From Paramacrobiotus metropolitanus (Eukaryota > Tardigrada > Eutardigrada > Parachela > Macrobiotidae): a DNA stretch of 64,000 nucleotides. The position numbers were made by a program, and so were the translations under genes. Every line of letters starts with the position of its first letter. Within the stretch, counting starts at the first letter, position 1. The stretch lies in NCBI RefSeq assembly GCF_019649055.1, contig NW_026570406.1, forward strand, positions 62,001-126,000, given 5' to 3'. The notes beneath the pieces are model-generated. The model saw nothing but the letters and a program-made list of their open reading frames with translations, was not told the origin of the DNA and searched no databases. Below are positions 50,244 through 60,700 of the stretch, in pieces.

Positions 50244-51005
50244 GTGAGTCACCAAGACGAGCCGATGGACGAAGTACCAGTACCACCACTTGAAGGCGAC
50301 GATGAACCGATGGATACTTCGGAGGAAGTCGGAACAACGGAAGTAACCCGACCTAAGCCCCTGGAACGACCTACAACGTTACCTGGGCTCTCACAAAGAG
50401 AACCACAGAGTGAACGAACACCTGACGGTCGACTTATCCTCCAACCAGGCGGATCGAACTCACCGAAGTTCGCACGGAAGCCGAAACCGACGGGTAACAT
50501 CGAAGAGCACGGACCACGAAGGCGGCTCTTCCCGTCGAAGTCGCCATCACCAGTCCCAGTCAGGACCAAGGAACAACTCTTGGAAATCCTGAAGGCGACT
50601 CCGTCTTCCCTACCACCGGCTGAAGAGAAGCCGAGCCCGTCGCGGAAAGTGATGGGAGCAAAAGCCCTGTTTACTCCGGCCGTCCATAAGAAGCTAGTCG
50701 GCCAAGCCAAAACGCTGGACCTTCAACGGATACTCTACGAAGCACAACTTCAAGGAGGTATCCGAGATCGGACCATGACAGAAGAGCAACAGACTCAAAT
50801 GGCCCAGAAGATCCATGCTACCATCCAGGATAGAGACAAAGTCCTGAGAAGGTTGGTTACTCTGAGATGCGGAAAGCAGGAGTTACGACAACTCCCGCTG
50901 GATACGAACATGATCCAGACGATTCAGCGGCTCCGCAACCCGAGCATCAACCCGGGCGCTTACACATTGGAGATTCAACCTCGGCCTGGAGAAGAGGTTA
51001 CCTGA
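50244..51005 (+). CDS. LTR element ORF, disordered N-terminus and helical C-terminus (253 aa)
   Basis: Starts with GTG/ATG (ATG at 50265) nine bases after the previous stop. The first 130 residues are Pro/Ser/Thr-rich; the last ~120 are helical and basic (KKLVGQAKTLDLQRILYEAQ, KIHATIQDRDKVLRRLVTLR). No family recognised. Confidence 0.45.
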   Translation: MSHQDEPMDEVPVPPLEGDDEPMDTSEEVGTTEVTRPKPLERPTTLPGLSQREPQSERTPDGRLILQPGGSNSPKFARKPKPTGNIEEHGPRRRLFPSKSPSPVPVRTKEQLLEILKATPSSLPPAEEKPSPSRKVMGAKALFTPAVHKKLVGQAKTLDLQRILYEAQLQGGIRDRTMTEEQQTQMAQKIHATIQDRDKVLRRLVTLRCGKQELRQLPLDTNMIQTIQRLRNPSINPGAYTLEIQPRPGEEVT

Positions 51006-51021
51006 GAAGATTCCGATAACA

Positions 51022-51477
51022 ATGTCGGATAGCAGCGAAGATGAGGAGAACGCGGACAACATCGACTCCGACGACTCCATGCACCAAAAGGCAGCGGCAC
51101 CTACGAAGGGATCTATACCGAAACGAGGTAGATCGCCGGTAAAGCAGATTTCGCCGACTCGATCAGCATCCCAGCCGACTAAGCTGCCAAGTCAACCGAC
51201 GACTGAGAAACCACCTAGGTTCTCACCTCGGAACACCCCAACGAAACCAAAGAAAACCGAAGAAGCAATGGATACAACATCCCCTTCGGAAGCGCGAGTC
51301 GGAATTACGGTCGAAACGTCACCACAAAGGGACGAACCGACCTCCGTTCACTCTGGTCCACGTCTAACAATAGACGAGTCTCGAACGAACGAGTCGACGA
51401 CCGAGTCGGTAACATACCGACCAAACGGAGTACGGCCAAGGAGAAACCACCTCAAGACTCGTCGCGGAATTTCATGA
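51022..51477 (+). CDS. LTR element low-complexity ORF (151 aa)
   Basis: ATG at 51022, 17 bases after the previous stop. It opens with acidic MSDSSEDEENADNIDSDD and continues Pro/Thr/Ser/Lys-rich with CCGAC/GTCGG-linked repeats. The final arginine-rich ~25 residues may be out of frame. Confidence 0.4.
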   Translation: MSDSSEDEENADNIDSDDSMHQKAAAPTKGSIPKRGRSPVKQISPTRSASQPTKLPSQPTTEKPPRFSPRNTPTKPKKTEEAMDTTSPSEARVGITVETSPQRDEPTSVHSGPRLTIDESRTNESTTESVTYRPNGVRPRRNHLKTRRGIS

Positions 51478-51647
51478 CGACCTAGCCTTACAACACGTAA
51501 AGGACTTGACGAGGTTGGAACAGGACGTCTGCATCGACATGGCGTACCCAGAGGATAGGGAACTCTGGCATTCGCTGAGAATCCGACGTGCCAGTATAGT
51601 CGGAAATACCACGGAAGCTCGGCGACCACGACCGACTTACCGAGAAG

Positions 51648-54452
51648 ATGGCCGACGTGATGAAACGAATGGGAGAACATTACCGGGCGGAAAGGAGTCG
51701 ACCTAAAGCCCTACAAGAGGCTACGCCGACTCAGCGCAAAGCCACAGCCCCGGAACCCAAGTCGACTAAGAAGACGGTACAGCCATCCGTCGTTAAAATG
51801 AAAGTTCCCCTTTCGACCAGACAACCTTCCGTTCAGATCGACGACGATCAGGACATGAAGGTCATTAACTCGGCTAACTCCACGAAATCCCACAAGGATA
51901 AACGGAAGGCCAAGAAGGAAGCAGCAAAACAGTCTGCCAAGCCGCAAGCGACGGAAGTCCAGAAGAAACCAGCCAAGTCGGAAGCCAAGCAGCCGGCTAA
52001 ACCGAAGTCGGACTCCACGGTTAAGACGCCGAAGCCCAATCCGGCCAAGCGGCAGAAGTCATCCGACGACTTGGATATTTCGGATGCCGGCCCACAAAGG
52101 ACCGAGCAGAAGGAGAAGGCTCAAGAACCGCACGACAAGGAGGCGGTCGAACGGAAATTTAAGGAAGTCATGGAACGAACCGGCATAAAGCCGGCTAAGA
52201 CTTCAGGAGGTCGGCTACGAAACCCACCAAGACCACCGACTCCGCCCGAACAATCTCAGCCTTCTACATCCAAGCAACAGTCCGATGTAGAATCCGACCA
52301 GGCCTCGGACATTGAAGATAAGGATTCAATCTCCGACCACGGAGATGGGGATCCCTATGAAGGATTTAAAGGCGACATGAAAGAAATGTTTAACCATGGA
52401 GCGGACACCGACGAATCCCAGTGGCCAGCTCCAGACGATATACGAGAGCGTCTTCCGGACGAACAGCCGGAGGACCCGGTCGACACATTAATCCGCACAG
52501 TCCGCGTACATGTCGAAGTCGTCCGTAGTATTCGGAGTGCCAAGGAAAATGGCAGGGACATCTACCAATCCCTGGTACAAGACTTGTCGAATAACATACA
52601 AGTCGAAGGCGAAACCGGAAAGTGGTTAACGCATCAACTTATGATGCAGATCGTCGCCTGGACCCTCGACTATGGATTAGCAGTCGCCGTCCACCGACAA
52701 TGGGGACGGATGGCTGAACTTATCCAACCAGATCTTATCAAGTCACTCAAGAGTGCAGCAGCAAGGAACGCGGATGACACACCGACTAGAATTGCACGGT
52801 GTATCGGATATATTCGGAACCCCCGCGGATCGACTCTGGTTCAAATTGCCCGTGTATACAACGTGATGTACATGGACAAGAAGGGGAACATTGACGAAAT
52901 TATCACGTATAGGATAGGCGAACGAATCGCGCTCCTGGTCGAGAAACATACTCTCCAGACAACTAATGCGGAACGCGATGTGCCAGTTCGGTATACTGTG
53001 CCAAACTTCATACCGGAACAACATCGGCGCGAATTTAACCTCCGGATGTCTTACGTCAACACGGACAAACCTCCGGCGGACACGGAACCGACTGAAGAAT
53101 ACAGCGACTCCAACGAACAACCGTCGGAAGACGCAGCCCAACTGCTGCATATAGCTCGGACGGCTGGACAGTCGTCACAAAGACGAGTCCAAGCCTTGAC
53201 CCGACCTCGAGCACCGCACGAACCGACAACATATGTCGGCACGGCATCGGCTCCGGCGGGACGAGCAAGCACAGCCAAACCAACTCGGAGTGCGAAGGGA
53301 CGGTTCATACCGAAGGACGTACAGTCACTTCCACCGTCCTCACCGATGGAAATTTCGCCGGAACCAGAGGACTTGACCCAACGAAAGGGAAAGTCGAAGT
53401 CGACTAAAACGAAGTCGACTAAGCCGACTAAGAAGAAGGAACCGAAGTCATCCGAGCTGATCTCGTCATCCGAGGAAGAAACCGAAGACGATGACGACGA
53501 CGACGACGAAGATTTCCGAACACCCGGAAATGGATCGCCGAAGGATGACGACGACGACGACGATGGAAACGGTAAACCCCCACCACCGTCGAGCTCGGCA
53601 CCCCAACAGCAGGCCGAACCGGAGATACCGGCTAAACAACCTGAAGAGAAGGATAGCGGCGACAAGGCCGACGACTCCAAGAGTAACGAAGACGATGGCG
53701 GAGTATACGTCCCTCGTCAGTACGGTAAACGAGTACCACTGACGCCCGACTCCGACCACCAGCCACTTCGCTCGGACTTTCATGAGGATATGATAGAAGT
53801 CCTACCAGACGACATTCCCCCACTGGTCAACGTTAGGTTGAAGTATACCGGCATTAAATCGGCTTCGAAACCCAAGCCGAGTGTCTCGGAATATGACGCC
53901 GGATGGATGTACACATTCGCCGCTCTGAAGGCCTTGGCCACACGTGGACCAAAGTTCGCCACACCAAGAATCGCCTTCAAACTCCTCCAACACTGGAAGG
54001 TAGATGAGACGGGCGATTGGCGACAACTCAGCCAGAACAACGTGCGACACTACTGCGACCTAGGATACCATGCAGGGAAGCTGATACGTACATATACCAG
54101 CGGAAAGCGGATGTACTACGAGTTCCCACCGGCTAAGAAAGACCCGGCTCCTTCAACATATGAAGGATGGATACACGCTATTGAAGCATGCATGGAAATG
54201 TCCTGGCACCCTGACGGACTTACCCGCGGAGAAATACTCCACCAACTTATAGCGCGGTTTGAGTTCCAGTGGACATCAACGGAACCACAGCTGGTCGATC
54301 CCAAATACAATGCCAAACCGGACACGATTGCCGGACGGAAAAAGTACTCCCTGGACGACGAACTAGAATTCGTCATATCGAAGGCACTCTACCAACAACG
54401 ATTCGCCACGAACACCGATAAAACCCAGGCGGTCAACGGTTCATCGCCTTAA
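51648..54452 (+). CDS. LTR element large nuclear-like protein, basic/acidic tracts and two folded domains (934 aa)
   Basis: Residues 1-150 are Lys/Ala/Pro-rich with repeats like KPQATEVQKKPAKSEAKQPA (histone-H1-like composition). Residues ~280-460 form a helical domain (LIRTVRVHVEVVRSIRSAKE, LMMQIVAWTLDYGLAVAVHR, IGYIRNPRGSTLVQIARVYN). Residues ~600-680 are Lys then Asp/Glu tracts (DDDDDDDEDF). The C-terminal ~190 residues contain MYTFAALKALATRG..FATPRIAFKLL...GDWRQLSQNNVRHYC..GYHAGKLIRTYTSGKRMYYEF, with helix-helix-W..NNVRH-wing spacing like a winged-helix/forkhead fold, and a second similar stretch (TYEGWIHAIEACMEMSWHPD...). Likely DNA or chromatin binding; the winged-helix call is tentative. 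The frame is intact. Confidence 0.55.
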   Translation: MADVMKRMGEHYRAERSRPKALQEATPTQRKATAPEPKSTKKTVQPSVVKMKVPLSTRQPSVQIDDDQDMKVINSANSTKSHKDKRKAKKEAAKQSAKPQATEVQKKPAKSEAKQPAKPKSDSTVKTPKPNPAKRQKSSDDLDISDAGPQRTEQKEKAQEPHDKEAVERKFKEVMERTGIKPAKTSGGRLRNPPRPPTPPEQSQPSTSKQQSDVESDQASDIEDKDSISDHGDGDPYEGFKGDMKEMFNHGADTDESQWPAPDDIRERLPDEQPEDPVDTLIRTVRVHVEVVRSIRSAKENGRDIYQSLVQDLSNNIQVEGETGKWLTHQLMMQIVAWTLDYGLAVAVHRQWGRMAELIQPDLIKSLKSAAARNADDTPTRIARCIGYIRNPRGSTLVQIARVYNVMYMDKKGNIDEIITYRIGERIALLVEKHTLQTTNAERDVPVRYTVPNFIPEQHRREFNLRMSYVNTDKPPADTEPTEEYSDSNEQPSEDAAQLLHIARTAGQSSQRRVQALTRPRAPHEPTTYVGTASAPAGRASTAKPTRSAKGRFIPKDVQSLPPSSPMEISPEPEDLTQRKGKSKSTKTKSTKPTKKKEPKSSELISSSEEETEDDDDDDDEDFRTPGNGSPKDDDDDDDGNGKPPPPSSSAPQQQAEPEIPAKQPEEKDSGDKADDSKSNEDDGGVYVPRQYGKRVPLTPDSDHQPLRSDFHEDMIEVLPDDIPPLVNVRLKYTGIKSASKPKPSVSEYDAGWMYTFAALKALATRGPKFATPRIAFKLLQHWKVDETGDWRQLSQNNVRHYCDLGYHAGKLIRTYTSGKRMYYEFPPAKKDPAPSTYEGWIHAIEACMEMSWHPDGLTRGEILHQLIARFEFQWTSTEPQLVDPKYNAKPDTIAGRKKYSLDDELEFVISKALYQQRFATNTDKTQAVNGSSP

Positions 54453-54829
54453 ATCCATCAAATCACCGACATGGACATTTACCGAAGGAACGACCGACCT
54501 CGGCACAATCGACCGAGTTGGCCGACTCGCACCAAGCAAGTCGGCTCGGGTCGCCAGAAGCGCCTACACGGGAATGAGGAAACGCAGAACGCGTTGGGAG
54601 AGGGGCATAACCGACCTCCTCCCATTGACACCACATAGGCGTCATCGACCAACAGAAGTCGACTTACCTCATTAGACGACCACAAAGGCGTCATGGACCA
54701 GTTCGAGAACCGACCTGGCCCGACCGTAGTAATCATAGGGTGTAAATTATAGGATGCAACCGAGAAACGGTTTGCTGACTTTTGTTTTGACAGACTCGTA
54801 CGGAAGAGCCCCGAACGGAAGCCTTCACG

Positions 54830-56752
54830 GTGGACTGCCAACAGTGCATGGATAACGCGACGAGGGACAACAACAGAATGCCCTGCGCGTTGTGCATCGT
54901 ATCCTTTACGAACGAACGAATTTCCGGCACCGGAGCGCAACACCGTGCTCAGGCGGCGGCACTTTACTTAAATGTTGTCGCTGGCAATTTGAGCGCATAC
55001 CGGTACCTGGCCGGCAGAGAATACCTGATTAACCAACTGGAGTCATATGAACAGGACAATCTGGCTACAATTCAGCGACAACGAGCTCGCGACCCGAGAT
55101 GGGAAGAAACTCGACCACCAGTCCTAACAAATAGGCTGTTCGAGTACCGTCAGATGCTGGACCTGCAACGTCAACTTGACGACCAGAAGAAGATAAAGGA
55201 GGTCGATAGGAAGATCGCCACAATGCGAGTTCATCCACCACCGACCGATTTTGAACCGGAAATAAAGATTCGGGTACAGACACCCACACAGGGTCTCCCG
55301 ACAGTCGGAGAATTAACTCCCACAATACGCGATGTTTTTGTCGGAGATCCGAACCGACCGATGACCGGCGCATCTATAACGATGATGATGAATATGCCGG
55401 ATGGAACTCAACAGCCAGTTACTTTCACACCGGCAACTCAGGAACAGTTGATGGCAATCCCACACAGGGCAACGCCAGTGGTCACACAGGCCCGTCCAAC
55501 TGTTCCTCAGCAGATTCCCCAGCCCGGAAATCGGACTCAATCGGCGGCTCAACAACAGCAACGCCGATCCAGCAAGAACCTTGCAGGATATGACCTTCGA
55601 CATCGGATCGGCCCAGTTGATCTTCGAGACAAAATCGAATCCCAACGAGCCGTTATCCGTGAAGCTGGAAAGGAGCCAACCAGAGCCCCACCAGTGAAAC
55701 GAACCGGATCTGGAGAAACGGGAATCGGACTTACGGTCGACTTAACAAATAGGTCGAAACGTAATTTTGTCCCACCCGAACAGCAGCCGGAAGCGCAACA
55801 GGTGGAACCGGCGGCCGAAGTCCAAGCTGAACCAGCAGCTCAACAGGAGCAGATGGACGTTGATGTAGCCGATCAGATGGCACAACTGCCACAAGTAGAA
55901 GTGCCGATCCGAGAAGATCCTCGTTACGACCGCGCTCGACAACAAGGAATCGAGGTCGTTATGCTACACCCCACCGAACGGACAAACCACATTATGAATG
56001 TCATGAATTACGAGGAACGGAACCGACCACAAATCTGGCGGATGGTAGAAAACCTTCGTCAATTCCTCGTCCGATCCGGATATCAGACGCTGTTTGAGCA
56101 GCATCAGTGGCGATCTGACTTCAACATGAACGCGCACACAGCGCCGAATGTCGAACACCCATATACACGATCGAATGCATTACCGTCGATGACCGACCCG
56201 GTTTTACTGAACGTGCCCCTGTACAGCCCGGACGGAACACGTGCGAGCCAACTAGGAGCTCGGGAATACTCCCATGACGAGTTGGAGAGTATTGCCCAGT
56301 TTGTCATCACGGACGCACACCCAGCCTTTGTAATCACCGCGGCTCGGGCAGCACTGGACTTAACCCAGTATCTTCCAGAAGGAGAAGTCGACATGGCCCA
56401 AGACGGAGTCACGGCATTTCTGCGATTTATCTTCGCAGCTCGACTTGGCAATTATTACTGCCATTACACATTATACGGCTTGTACCAGAACGAGATGATA
56501 CCAGCGGCTGTGGAGACCCTCGTAGCCCAACTCGGCACACCGATGAGAAGTGTTATCCTAGCTGTCTGGATGCGTGACTTGCTGTACACCCACGAACGGT
56601 ATGCGACAAAGTATGCCTTTCGTGAGGATCACATAGATCCCAGCGACGACGATCCCAGCGACGACGGTTTATTAGCTGGTACCGTGAAAAGAAGACTCTG
56701 CCTAGCGGATTTAACTCGTCGCCCTACGAACCTTGGATGTCGGATGACATAG
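54830..56752 (+). CDS. LTR element ORF with Cys pairs, coiled coil and C-terminal helical domain (640 aa)
   Basis: The frame opens with GTG at 54830; the first ATG is 15 bases further. A CxxC pair (CQQC) and CALC 15 residues later suggest a small zinc site. A coiled-coil stretch follows (QMLDLQRQLDDQKKIKEVDR), then a Gln/Pro-rich middle, and a helical C-terminal domain of ~270 residues (NHIMNVMNYEERNRPQIWRM, HDELESIAQFVITDAHPAFV, FLRFIFAARLGNYYCHYTLY). This last domain is the most globular-looking part of the element and might be a second capsid-like domain. No match recognised. Confidence 0.5.
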   Translation: MDCQQCMDNATRDNNRMPCALCIVSFTNERISGTGAQHRAQAAALYLNVVAGNLSAYRYLAGREYLINQLESYEQDNLATIQRQRARDPRWEETRPPVLTNRLFEYRQMLDLQRQLDDQKKIKEVDRKIATMRVHPPPTDFEPEIKIRVQTPTQGLPTVGELTPTIRDVFVGDPNRPMTGASITMMMNMPDGTQQPVTFTPATQEQLMAIPHRATPVVTQARPTVPQQIPQPGNRTQSAAQQQQRRSSKNLAGYDLRHRIGPVDLRDKIESQRAVIREAGKEPTRAPPVKRTGSGETGIGLTVDLTNRSKRNFVPPEQQPEAQQVEPAAEVQAEPAAQQEQMDVDVADQMAQLPQVEVPIREDPRYDRARQQGIEVVMLHPTERTNHIMNVMNYEERNRPQIWRMVENLRQFLVRSGYQTLFEQHQWRSDFNMNAHTAPNVEHPYTRSNALPSMTDPVLLNVPLYSPDGTRASQLGAREYSHDELESIAQFVITDAHPAFVITAARAALDLTQYLPEGEVDMAQDGVTAFLRFIFAARLGNYYCHYTLYGLYQNEMIPAAVETLVAQLGTPMRSVILAVWMRDLLYTHERYATKYAFREDHIDPSDDDPSDDGLLAGTVKRRLCLADLTRRPTNLGCRMT

Positions 56753-56997
56753 CACCTGGCGTACGACCATATGCGTTGCGACTCCGAAAACAAGCGGCTA
56801 AGGAATCGAGGAAGAGCAGGGCGGAGCGCCCAGGCCAAGAAACGGATGAGACTGACGAGATGTCTCAGCGGAGTGGCCCGGCGACTTGCAAACCAAGGGA
56901 CCCAAATATACGGCCACATAACCGACCTGGCCCGGACGATGACGAAGAAGAAGATTACTTCGGCGGCGACAAACCCGTCGAAGTCCCACTCAGTTAA
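56737..56997 (+). CDS. Small LTR element ORF (86 aa), charged
   Basis: ATG at 56737 overlaps the end of the preceding ORF by 16 bases. It is basic then acidic (PGPDDDEEEDYFGGDKPVE). It could be a -1/+1 shifted tail of the preceding protein or a chance frame. Confidence 0.3.
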   Translation: MSDDIAPGVRPYALRLRKQAAKESRKSRAERPGQETDETDEMSQRSGPATCKPRDPNIRPHNRPGPDDDEEEDYFGGDKPVEVPLS

Positions 56998-59900
56998 GAT
57001 CGAGTTCCCACACTGGAACTCGATCCCCCATTGGAATAACTTCAAGCAGGCATTGCCGAGAAACGGCACGGTCGAGAACCGACCTTCCGACTGAGAAACA
57101 GTTTAGCTGAGAAACAGCGCTGTCGAGAACCGACTTCGGAATGGACACTTCTCTTTAGTTCTTTTTTTTGGAAAATGACCAACCATGTACGCGGCGGACG
57201 TCAACGACGATTTTGCCAGAAAGCCGACTACACAAGTCGGCCGGATTCTTTGGTCGGACCCGGAAACGCGTGGTTAGACCCGGGTATTTCGGCTCTTTCA
57301 CCGTACCGGTACGTCCCCCAAGGAATCCCCTGGAACCAACTGGGCAACCGACCCCAGTTCCCCAGTTTGGCAAAGACAGATCGTAACCACATCTGCTAAC
57401 AAAGCAGATCGTCAACCACGTTCTGCGACCATCGGAGCCAACAGAAGCCCCAACCCGCGTTACATGGAGATTACTCCGGCCAACCGACTCCGGAGAAGAA
57501 ACCGAGAGGATTACGCTAACATGGCGCGGAACACGACGCTGCGCGCGTTCCACGCCATGTTTGCCAAGCACCCGTGGCCAACTTCGGAACCGGGTAGCCG
57601 AGCAGCCTTCACCATTGTAAACAGCGGAAATCCCTCGGCCGAGCCGCCAACAGTGCAGGAAGACTCGGATTTGACTAGGTACAGGAGCCGACCACAAAGG
57701 TCGACTTCGTACTTTGCCCATAACTTGGAGACATAATGGATACTGCTGCGCAAGTCGACCACAAAGGTCGGTTGTGCAAGCCGACCACAAAGATCGGTTT
57801 TGGAGACCCAAACAGTTCGACCCGCAACGATGCAGACCGTTAAAACCACGATTCGCTACCTTTAGACGACCACAAAGATCGACTGAGTATGGTAGCCGAC
57901 CGACAGAAGTCGACTATGGAGAATGGATGGAAGCTGGCAGTAGTCACGTGACAATTCAACCGGATTCTCCGTTTGAATCCAGACCTACAGGCTCTGTACC
58001 TGGAGATCAACCGCAGTCTCCCCCGGACGACATCGGGTAAACCAGCCGATTCACCGGTGACCACGACTACGCGCGTCCTCGAACGTGCTGCCATTCCCTG
58101 AAGAGGAACAGCGACGGTGATTTGGATACTGGTGTACCAACGACTCCGCCGCGACCTGCTTCCCCATGTCTCCAATGGAACATCCTAGGCGGACCGAGTT
58201 AGAATACTTGATCTGCATCTCCTTAACGAACCCCGATGACGATGACCACCTGTCCGCAACAGTACCGGCCAGTCGGTCTTCGTCAGCGGCAAAGAAAAAT
58301 TTCCCCGCGGACGTGAGTCGTCTACCCCCAACAGAAGCGGCTAGGCGTCACAGGTTCGCGACAAAACAGAATGGAAGAAACGGATTTGACGACCTCAGGG
58401 ACTTGCATGTGCATGAAGTTTAAACCAAAGAGCTCGGCTCGGCAACCGGGGCCACAAAGACCCTTAGCGTTGTGAGTGAGCGCAGTGCATGATGAAACGC
58501 CAGTCAATCGGCCAACAGATGCCAAGGAACCTCTACCTTGCAAGACTCTGCGACCCGGAAGCAAGTTATTCGGATTGACCGACCTCAACAGTAGCTCGGA
58601 TCCGACCTGGAGTTTACGTCAGAAATCACAGAAGGAACGGAGTTGTGTTGCCGAACATCCCTCTGCCAGTCCGAACTGACCGAAGGATGTCCTGACACCA
58701 AGGACCCGGCCAACTGTAGCCGAACGCACAGAACTCCTAAAATGAAGTCGACAACCATCAGATGGAGGTCGGAAGTAAGCGACAACAAGTCGGAAAATCA
58801 ACCAGAAGTACGAAATCGACCTCCTAGTGGAAGAATTTAGCCTTTCGTCGGATAAAACACAAAGTTTTTCTGACTTGAGGAAGTCGGAAAATAGCCGACC
58901 TCCGAACTTGGACATGGATATCCGACCTCAAGTTGAAGTCGGAAGTGACCGCACAGAAGTTGGAAGGATACGACAACAAGTCGGCAAAGGCATTTAGAAG
59001 TCGAGAATCGACCTCCTAACGGAAAAATCCGACCTTCGAACGGATGAAGACTCAGTTCATCCGACCTTCCGAAGCCGACCACAACCAAATACAAGTCGGA
59101 AATCGGCAACTTATTCAACATGACGGAAGAAGAATGACAACTGTCTGCGGTGGATGAATTCGACTTGAAGGAACTGTTTAGCCCCACATGGGCATGTTAT
59201 TGCAGGTTAACCCTAGTCGACCACCGACGGATAGGATGACCGACCTCGACAGTAGGTCGGACAACAACGGCACATTGGATAGAAGTCGACCGGACACTTC
59301 CATCGATGAAACTCATGAATCCCGACCGGACCTTCGAGCCAGTTCGACTCGGATTACTTCAAAACCGGGCTCGTGGTAGCAGATTGAACGGTTGTAACCG
59401 ACCACTTTTTGAACGGAACTGCTGTACATGACGACCACACAGGCCGCATGACTCACATACAGCTTTTTCCGACCTGGACTTCAAGAATTCGGAACATAGC
59501 CGAATTTCCCCAGCCGCCGGTCGACTTACCGGTAGGCCGACCTTGGTCAAACCGACCTTCGTCCTATTCCCCCTTCAGAGAGGATGCTTCGGCATTTGCA
59601 ACCGCAACAGTGCCTCTCTATCCCTGACGGACGGACACGAGTCGGAAGTAAGTGTTTAACCGTGCTTATCCGACCTCGGTGAATGTAACCGGTTACGACG
59701 GGTAACCCGGGAACCGATGCCCCGGACCCAACTTACCGGATGAAAGTGGACAGGAGACCCCGTGGAGACTCAACTGCCCCGTGGACGTCATCCTAGTCGG
59801 AATAGGACCCCCGGACAGATTTTTGCATTTTTTTAGCATTTCTCCTAACAAACGGAATTGTATTTTTCTAGTTCGATCTCTTTAACAGATCTGTTTTGTA

Positions 59901-60261
59901 ACCCCCTTTGCTCACTGGAATTGTGATTAAACTTTATTTCATACTTTCGCGCTGTATACAACTTTCATTACATTTTTCCTTCACATTGTTCTCCGTTGCC
60001 AACAGAAGCAAGAAGCCAGCCAACAGAAGCACCACCGGTCCAACGAAACGCCCGAGCGGCTTCCGGATTTTTCGGCCGTGAGTGGCTTCCACTCATGGGT
60101 TCGGAAGTGAAGAAGGGACGGTCGACCAGACACCGGACTCCCACTGCCAGAGGACGCGTATCAGCGACCCCACATTGGGTCCGACTGGAGAGTTGTGCGG
60201 TACTGGTGCGGTACCGAGTCGGAGCATCCTTCGCAGGAGCTCGGATTCCCGCCCAGAGGCA
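56998..60261 (+). other. 3' non-coding part of the LTR element, dense in GTCGG/CCGAC motifs
   Basis: Only short, overlapping ORFs with arginine-rich content. Degenerate units such as AGTCGGAAGT, GACCGACCTC and ACCACAAAGGTCG recur throughout, especially 57650-57900 and 58690-59380. The final 600 bases before the LTR are AT-rich and then carry a short GC-rich segment. No polypurine tract of the usual kind is directly before 60262. Confidence 0.55.
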
Positions 60262-60696
60262 TGTCAGAGGCACATGACTGCGCCTGGTGCATACGGCCCA
60301 CCATGGACGTATTTGCACTCACGCTTGCCATATCGCCTCTCTCGCTGTACGTACGTGTGCTGCTGCACTGCACTCATATCCGCTGAAGCGGATATACGCA
60401 GCGCACACACTGAGCATACTTGCTCTCTCGTTCCTCTCTCGCGGTATGACTCAGCGTTCATACGCTCGCGTTGGATTGAGTCCAGTCTGCGCATCATCAC
60501 ACAGCTGATGGCACACAGCACGTGCTTGCCGCCAGTTGCTTCTTTCACGCCTTGGCGAACGCTCAAGAGCTTTTTCTAGCATTCACTTGCTTAGCCATCA
60601 GTGCTTTGTTCTTGCATTCCCTGCTATTACGCAGCATTGTTCCTTTATTTGTACAATAAAGCATCACTCGTGATCTCCTCGCGCTTGCCTGTTACA
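60262..60696 (+). repeat. 3' LTR (435 bp)
   Basis: No substitutions relative to the 5' LTR; two indels in simple runs only. AATAAA is at 60655-60660. Confidence 0.95.
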
Positions 60697-60700
60697 CCTT
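60697..60700. other. Target-site duplication, right (CCTT)
   Basis: Exact match to 38641-38644. Confidence 0.85.

Larger units (their letters stand above)
38645..60696 (+). mobile_element. Giant (22 kb) LTR element with Gag and protease remnant but no visible RT/IN
   Basis: Terminal direct repeats 38645-39080 and 60262-60696 begin TGTCAG and end TTACA, and the whole is bracketed by CCTT (38641-38644 and 60697-60700), the 4-bp duplication made by a retroviral-type integrase. The internal order is primer-binding site, 1.3-kb leader, basic/low-complexity ORF, coiled-coil plus Gag, -1 frameshift site, duplicated helical ORF, decayed aspartic protease, then 10 kb of coiled-coil, acidic and unknown ORFs and a 3-kb non-coding 3' part. 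No polypurine tract is obvious before the 3' LTR. No YxDD reverse transcriptase, RNase H or DDE integrase motif is seen in any frame I read. It is probably moved in trans by an autonomous Ty3/gypsy relative. LTR near-identity means insertion was recent. Confidence 0.9.
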
